Shown piece after piece: positions 60,204 through 64,000 of a stretch of 64,000 nt of DNA; position 1 is the first letter of the stretch; the number at the start of each line of letters is the position of its first letter. Source of the DNA: Aquimarina sp. ERC-38 (lineage in GTDB: Bacteria > Bacteroidota > Bacteroidia > Flavobacteriales > Flavobacteriaceae); contig NZ_CP098511.1 in assembly GCF_026222555.1 (NCBI RefSeq), positions 101,001 to 165,000 of the forward strand, given 5' to 3'. A model generated the notes under the pieces. It was not told the DNA's origin. It worked only from the letters and a program-made list of their open reading frames with translations, and ran no database searches. A program made the position numbers and the translations under genes.

Positions 60204-61274
60204 ATGTTGAAAATTTTTCAAACAGTAAGTTACGCACTATTAACTTTATTCGGGGTGATTACTGTTATTTTTCTTTTATTCACCATTTTACCCGGAGATC
60301 CTGCTCAGATGATGTTAGGTCAAAATGAAAGTAAAGAACAAATCGCAATTGTCAATAAAAAGTACGGGTTTGATCAACCCTTATCTACACAATATGCATG
60401 GTATTTAAATGATTTGTCACCACTTTCTTTCCATTCGACTAATAAAGATCATTTTACTTTTTTCAGCGAAGAAAAATATAACGGTGTTAAGTTCTTTAAC
60501 TTAGGTACAACCCAGGTAGTTTTAAAGTATCCGTACTTAAGGGAATCTTTTCAAAAAAATGGAAAACAAGTAATTGAAGTGATTAGCGAAACTCTTCCTA
60601 ATACCATATTGCTAGCAATAAGTGCCATTAGTATTGCGATGCTATTAGGAATTCTTATGGGTATTATTAGTGCTTTATATAAAAACACATGGATTGATAG
60701 GACTCTACAAATTATAAGTACTATTGGAATGAGCGTACCCTCATTTTTTAGTTCGATCCTTTTTGCTTGGGTTTTTGGTTTTATACTTCATAAATACACT
60801 CATCTTAATATGACTGGTAGCCTTTATGAAGTTGATGATTTTGGCAATGGAAGTTATATTCAACTAAAAAATTTAATGCTACCTGCTATAGTCTTAGGGA
60901 TTCGTCCGCTAGCCGTAGTTACTCAATTAATGCGAAATTCATTACTTGAAGTGCTAAGTCAAGATTATATTCGAACCGCAAGAGCAAAAGGCCTTTCTCC
61001 GTTCCAGGTGATCTGGAAACATGCCATAAAAAATTCTTTAAATCCTGTAATCACTGCTATTTCCGGATGGTTTGCTTCTATGCTAGCCGGGGCAGTATTT
61101 GTAGAATATATCTTTGGGTGGAATGGTATAGGAAAAGAGATTGTTGATGCTTTAAACACCTCTGACCTTCCAATTATTATGGGAGCTGTTATTGTTATAG
61201 CATCTCTATTTATTTTGATCAACATCAGCGTAGATTTAATATATCGTTTATTAGATCCACGAATCCGGGTGTAA
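60204..61274 (+). CDS. DppB/OppB-type ABC transporter permease
   Basis: 356 residues. N-terminal helix ending FTILPGDPAQMMLGQN (the DppB family signature), six membrane segments, and the EAA loop RTARAKGLSPFQVIWKHAIKNSLNPVIT followed by VEYIFGWNGIGKEIVDAL. Contains a roughly 70-residue periplasmic insertion after the first helix. A typical peptide/nickel transporter also needs a DppC-like permease, ATPases and a binding protein; none is adjacent. Follows the DoxX gene by 11 bases. Confidence 0.9.
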   Translation: MLKIFQTVSYALLTLFGVITVIFLLFTILPGDPAQMMLGQNESKEQIAIVNKKYGFDQPLSTQYAWYLNDLSPLSFHSTNKDHFTFFSEEKYNGVKFFNLGTTQVVLKYPYLRESFQKNGKQVIEVISETLPNTILLAISAISIAMLLGILMGIISALYKNTWIDRTLQIISTIGMSVPSFFSSILFAWVFGFILHKYTHLNMTGSLYEVDDFGNGSYIQLKNLMLPAIVLGIRPLAVVTQLMRNSLLEVLSQDYIRTARAKGLSPFQVIWKHAIKNSLNPVITAISGWFASMLAGAVFVEYIFGWNGIGKEIVDALNTSDLPIIMGAVIVIASLFILINISVDLIYRLLDPRIRV

Positions 61275-61412
61275 TTTTAATAGATTGACTATTGTTTATT
61301 TGCTGATAAGGGATAGATAAATTAATATCTTTAAGAGTAGAACAAATTAGGGATAGCATTCATCCAACAGTATGGTTTAAAGTATCTTTCGCTCCTATAA
61401 ATTAATAGTTAA

Positions 61413-62492
61413 ATGAAAACTTTCCATTGCAGCAATTGCGATAATCCGGTTTATTTTGAAAACACTTTTTGTGAAAAATGTCACTACAATATTGGATATG
61501 ACGTAATTCAAAATGAGATGTTATCCTTCGATCAAAATATTCAAAGATGGAAGGCTAAAACTGGAGAATATAAAACATATCATTATTGTCAAAATCAACA
61601 ATTAAATGTCTGTAATTGGCTAATTCCGGAAGAAGCTACTGAAAATTATTGTAAAGCTTGTAGCCTCAATCGAACTATCCCGGATATTTCAGATAAAAGT
61701 CAAAAAGCGAATTGGTATTTGCTAGAACAAGGAAAACATCGTTTAATATACCAATTATTGAGGCTTAATTTACCTGTAGAAAGTAAGCTTGAACAACCTA
61801 ACAACGGACTTTGTTTTGATTTTTTATCAAACCAGAATATTACGGATTCAGATCAAAAAGTAATGACCGGTCATGCTGAAGGGGTAATAACTATTACCCT
61901 AAGTGAAGCAGATACCGTACAAAGAGAAAAATTACGGGAACAACTTAACGAGCCTTATCGAACCATCATTGGTCATTTTCGTCATGAGGTAGGTCATTAT
62001 TACTGGGAACGAATCATAGTATCTAATCAAGAATTACTAGAACAATTTCGAAATCTTTTTGGAGATGAACGAAGTTCATATGCGGATGCTTTAGATACAC
62101 ACTATAAAAATGGAGCACCTTCTAATTGGGATCAAAACTTTATAAGTAGTTATGCTTCCGCGCATCCTTGGGAAGATTGGGCAGAAACTTGGGCACATTA
62201 CCTCCACTTTATGGATACGCTAGAAACTGCTTTTTATACAAATATTCAAATAGGAACTGACACCAACCATACAACAAATGCTAAGACAAAACCTATATTT
62301 AATCCGTATAAAGAAAAGGATTTTGATGTAATCCTTGATACTTGTATTCCGCTTTATATTGGTCTAAATAACTTAAATCGTTCTATGGGGATAAAAGACA
62401 TCTACCCTTTTGTAGTAAATATTACGGTAGTTCAAAAGTTAAAATACATCCATCAGATAGTTCGTTTTAATATGATGTACATCCCTAAATAG
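61413..62492 (+). CDS. Zinc-ribbon putative metallopeptidase, 3' end altered by IS
   Basis: 359 residues. Zinc ribbon at the N-terminus (Cys6, Cys9, Cys20, Cys23) and a second cysteine set (Cys59, Cys67, Cys80, Cys83). Then HEVGHYYW with His191, Glu192, His195 as a zincin site, and a downstream DWAETWAHYLHFMD. Matches the 'putative zinc-binding metallopeptidase' family with zinc-ribbon. The final codons (from 62476) and stop lie inside the terminal repeat of the IS3 element. Without the IS the frame would read ...NMK-stop, so little function is probably lost. Confidence 0.85.
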   Translation: MKTFHCSNCDNPVYFENTFCEKCHYNIGYDVIQNEMLSFDQNIQRWKAKTGEYKTYHYCQNQQLNVCNWLIPEEATENYCKACSLNRTIPDISDKSQKANWYLLEQGKHRLIYQLLRLNLPVESKLEQPNNGLCFDFLSNQNITDSDQKVMTGHAEGVITITLSEADTVQREKLREQLNEPYRTIIGHFRHEVGHYYWERIIVSNQELLEQFRNLFGDERSSYADALDTHYKNGAPSNWDQNFISSYASAHPWEDWAETWAHYLHFMDTLETAFYTNIQIGTDTNHTTNAKTKPIFNPYKEKDFDVILDTCIPLYIGLNNLNRSMGIKDIYPFVVNITVVQKLKYIHQIVRFNMMYIPK

Positions 62493-62510
62493 TGTTGACC
62501 GCTTTTAGGT

Positions 62511-63353
62511 TTATATTTCATTGTTAAAAATAGTTATTGTTTTCCTTTGATCTTTGTTTATTGAAGGAAAGTTTTCTTCAAACTGGACTGGCGTTTTCTT
62601 ATCGATGTTGTTATGTGTCCTTACATGGTTGTAATGGTTGACAGCTTGCTTCATTCTTTTCTTTAGTTGATCAAAGGTTTTAATCTCCCAGTAGTCAAGA
62701 TAATCCCTTTTGATAGTCCTGTTGATACGTTCTGCATAAGCGTTATCTTGGGCAGATTGTGCCATACTGATCCTACAGTCATGTTGTTCTAAAAGCTTGA
62801 TATAGGCTTTGTAGATATATTGACCGCCCCTATCGGAGTGATGTACCTTTGGTGGTTTATGGTCCTTTAGTGCCATTTGTAAAGCTTTTAGGTTAGCCGT
62901 AGCACGCATATGGTCCGATAGGCAGTAACCTACAATTTTCTTTGTATAAACGTCAATGATAAAGACTGCATAATAATGCTTCCCACAAATAAGAATGTAA
63001 GTAATATCACTTTGCCAAATTACTGACGGTGCAGCTACTTCCATCCCTTTAATTAAATTAGGGTAATACACCTTAGCGGCAATAGTCGTCCTTTTATAGT
63101 TCTTCTTGATCTTGAGCCTATAGCCCAATAACATCATAGTTTCTACAAACCTGTCCCTACCAATAAAATTAGGTTGTAGTATATCGTACATCTTTTCTAC
63201 CCCACAACCCGGAAAGTCTTTGCGCAACTCATCTACCTCTACTACTAAGCCCTCAATCTTCCGATCAAAGACTTCTTGGCGCTTAGCGTATTGGTGTACG
63301 GCTTGTTTGCTAATACCTACAACGTTATATAGCTTATTTAATGAATAACCCAT
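62511..63353 (-). CDS. IS3-family transposase OrfB (DDE integrase)
   Basis: 280 residues. N-terminal helical HTH_21 region (DELRKDFPGCGVEKMYDIL), then the rve integrase core with WQSDITYI (first Asp), HSDRGGQY (second Asp) and NAYAERINRTIKRDYL (Glu). Starts on the A of the orfA stop (TAATG), suggesting coupled translation instead of, or besides, the usual -1 frameshift. Full-length for OrfB. Confidence 0.95.
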   Translation of the reverse strand: MGYSLNKLYNVVGISKQAVHQYAKRQEVFDRKIEGLVVEVDELRKDFPGCGVEKMYDILQPNFIGRDRFVETMMLLGYRLKIKKNYKRTTIAAKVYYPNLIKGMEVAAPSVIWQSDITYILICGKHYYAVFIIDVYTKKIVGYCLSDHMRATANLKALQMALKDHKPPKVHHSDRGGQYIYKAYIKLLEQHDCRISMAQSAQDNAYAERINRTIKRDYLDYWEIKTFDQLKKRMKQAVNHYNHVRTHNNIDKKTPVQFEENFPSINKDQRKTITIFNNEI

Positions 63354-63748
63354 TACTTGCTGATGCTTTTGGAACCACCTAATTGTGGGGTGTTGAAGTT
63401 TTTTTTAATATCGATGTTAAGTTCATCTTTGGCTATCTCCACCACCTTCTCCAGATAGTCAATCTTGATTTGTTTACGCCCCAGGGCAGCTTCCAACTCT
63501 TTAACCTTTTTCTCTAATTCTTTTAACTTCTCCGAACTACTGTGTTTCATCTCTACAACTCTTGATCCATGCTCGTTAAAGGTAGAATATTTATAAATCC
63601 ATTTGTAGATATTTGAGCGGGATATCTTATGTATCCGCTCCAATTGTGGGACACTGAACTTACCCGATTCAAAGTCACTGACCAATTGTTTTTTAAAATC
63701 CTCAGAATATTTTCTTCTCTTCTGAATACTCTTTAAATTTGCTCTCAT
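63353..63748 (-). CDS. IS3-family transposase OrfA (HTH)
   Basis: 131 residues. HTH near the N-terminus (YSEDFKKQLVSDFESGKFSVPQLERIHKISRSNIYKWI, in two helices) and a leucine-zipper-like coiled coil at 70-110 (LKELEKKVKELEAALGRKQ). Provides DNA binding for OrfB. Ends NTPQLGGSKSISK before TAATG. Confidence 0.93.
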   Translation of the reverse strand: MRANLKSIQKRRKYSEDFKKQLVSDFESGKFSVPQLERIHKISRSNIYKWIYKYSTFNEHGSRVVEMKHSSSEKLKELEKKVKELEAALGRKQIKIDYLEKVVEIAKDELNIDIKKNFNTPQLGGSKSISK

Positions 63749-63797
63749 ATATTAATCACTTTATTTAAAAGTGGTCAACCTATAGCAGGGATGTACA

Positions 63798-64000
63798 TGA
63801 AGTAGGAAGTACAAAGTATGAGGTATTAAGTACAAAGTGAGAAGTACAAAGTATTTTATATGCTAGAAGATGATAATTTTGTTCAATAGTTATAAATTTT
63901 TCTATTCTAAACTCATTTTTTGGAAGAGTATAGTGAAGGTATGAATCACTAAGTATTAAGTACAATGGGAACGCAATAGAAACGTGATTGTTAATTTGAC
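63798..64000. repeat. Degenerate AAGTACAAAGT repeats at window end
   Basis: AAGTACAAAGT occurs at 63807-63817, 63828-63838 and 63842-63852, and TATTAAGTACAA again at 63954-63965. No coding sequence recognised. This simple-sequence type is common between genes in Bacteroidota. Confidence 0.55.

Larger units (their letters stand above)
62476..63797 (-). mobile_element. Complete IS3-family insertion sequence
   Basis: 1322 bp with imperfect terminal inverted repeats: TGTACATCCCT at the left end and its complement at the right end (63787-63797), followed inward by 7 unmatched bases and GTTGACC[G/A]CTTTTA. It begins TG and ends CA. A 3-bp target duplication TGA flanks both ends (62473-62475 and 63798-63800), as expected for IS3. 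Carries intact orfA and orfB on the minus strand, so it may be active. Confidence 0.9.

Noticed and set aside
63780..63965. 61-codon frame at the right end
   Set aside because: It reads through AAGTACAAAGT simple repeats and the IS terminal repeat; composition is not protein-like.
1..64000. Known or new anti-phage defence island
   Set aside because: Apart from the HepT-MntA and zeta-like pairs and the DUF4143 ATPase, no nuclease, restriction, retron or CBASS-like cluster is present; most of the window is conserved metabolism.

Overview
The window is AT-rich chromosomal DNA from a marine-type member of the Flavobacteriaceae (Bacteroidota). Pointers are the gliding-motility ABC ATPase GldA, the RadC/Mpl/RsgA neighbourhood, DUF7033, DUF1599 and BT_3928-type DoxX proteins, many short lipoproteins starting MK...SC, and promoters of the Bacteroidota TTTG/TAnnTTTG type. 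I cannot name the genus. No tRNA, rRNA, CRISPR array or prophage was seen.

Layout. 1-7.6 kb: end of a HAD phosphatase gene, DUF7033 protein, radC, small secreted proteins, an M57 protease, mpl and rsgA. 7.6-12 kb: aromatic amino acid operon pheA-aminotransferase-tyrA-DAHP synthase/chorismate mutase (minus strand), preceded by what reads as a complete transcription attenuator with an aromatic-rich leader peptide. 12-16 kb: threonine catabolism (kbl, tdh), an Lrp/AsnC regulator, gldA. 16-21.8 kb: response regulator, a large multi-PAS histidine kinase, a DUF2807 lipoprotein and a PagL-like lipid A deacylase. 21.8-28 kb: methionine operon (metH in two genes with a four-helix-bundle gene between them, a DinB-like gene, metF) under a SAM-I riboswitch. 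28-30.8 kb: Coa1-like protein, zeta-toxin-like kinase with a short upstream partner, ferredoxin, lipoprotein. 30.9-39 kb: sulfate assimilation operon (DUF2061, cysH, cysD, cysN, siroheme sulfite reductase fused to a HEPN-like domain, cobA, sirC, ferredoxin-NADP reductase). 39.4-48.2 kb: second methionine block (metY, metX, aspartokinase-homoserine dehydrogenase, OsmC, a DUF433-MntA-HepT cassette, metZ-type enzyme) headed by a second SAM-I riboswitch. 48.5-64 kb: metK, DUF302 lipoprotein, deoxynucleoside kinase, waaA, DegT aminotransferase, AAA/DUF4143 ATPase with iterated upstream sites, folP, isochorismatase-like hydrolase, DUF1599, DoxX, an ABC permease, a zinc-ribbon metallopeptidase and a complete IS3-family element.

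Together the middle 30 kb covers sulfate to sulfide (CysDN, CysH, sulfite reductase with siroheme synthesis and a ferredoxin/FNR electron supply), aspartate to homoserine to homocysteine (ThrA-like, MetX, MetY/MetZ), homocysteine to methionine (MetH, MetF) and methionine to SAM (MetK). Two SAM-sensing leaders close the loop. No APS kinase gene (cysC) is present in the window.

Most notable non-standard items: the Phe/Tyr leader-peptide attenuator of pheA; three diverged copies of a roughly 200-bp MITE-like element with shared terminal inverted repeats; three exactly 32-bp-spaced GTGA-N6-TCAC-type sites before the DUF4143 ATPase; the 55-residue gene overlapping the zeta-like kinase; the split metH; and an IS3 insertion that replaces the last codon and stop of a metallopeptidase gene.
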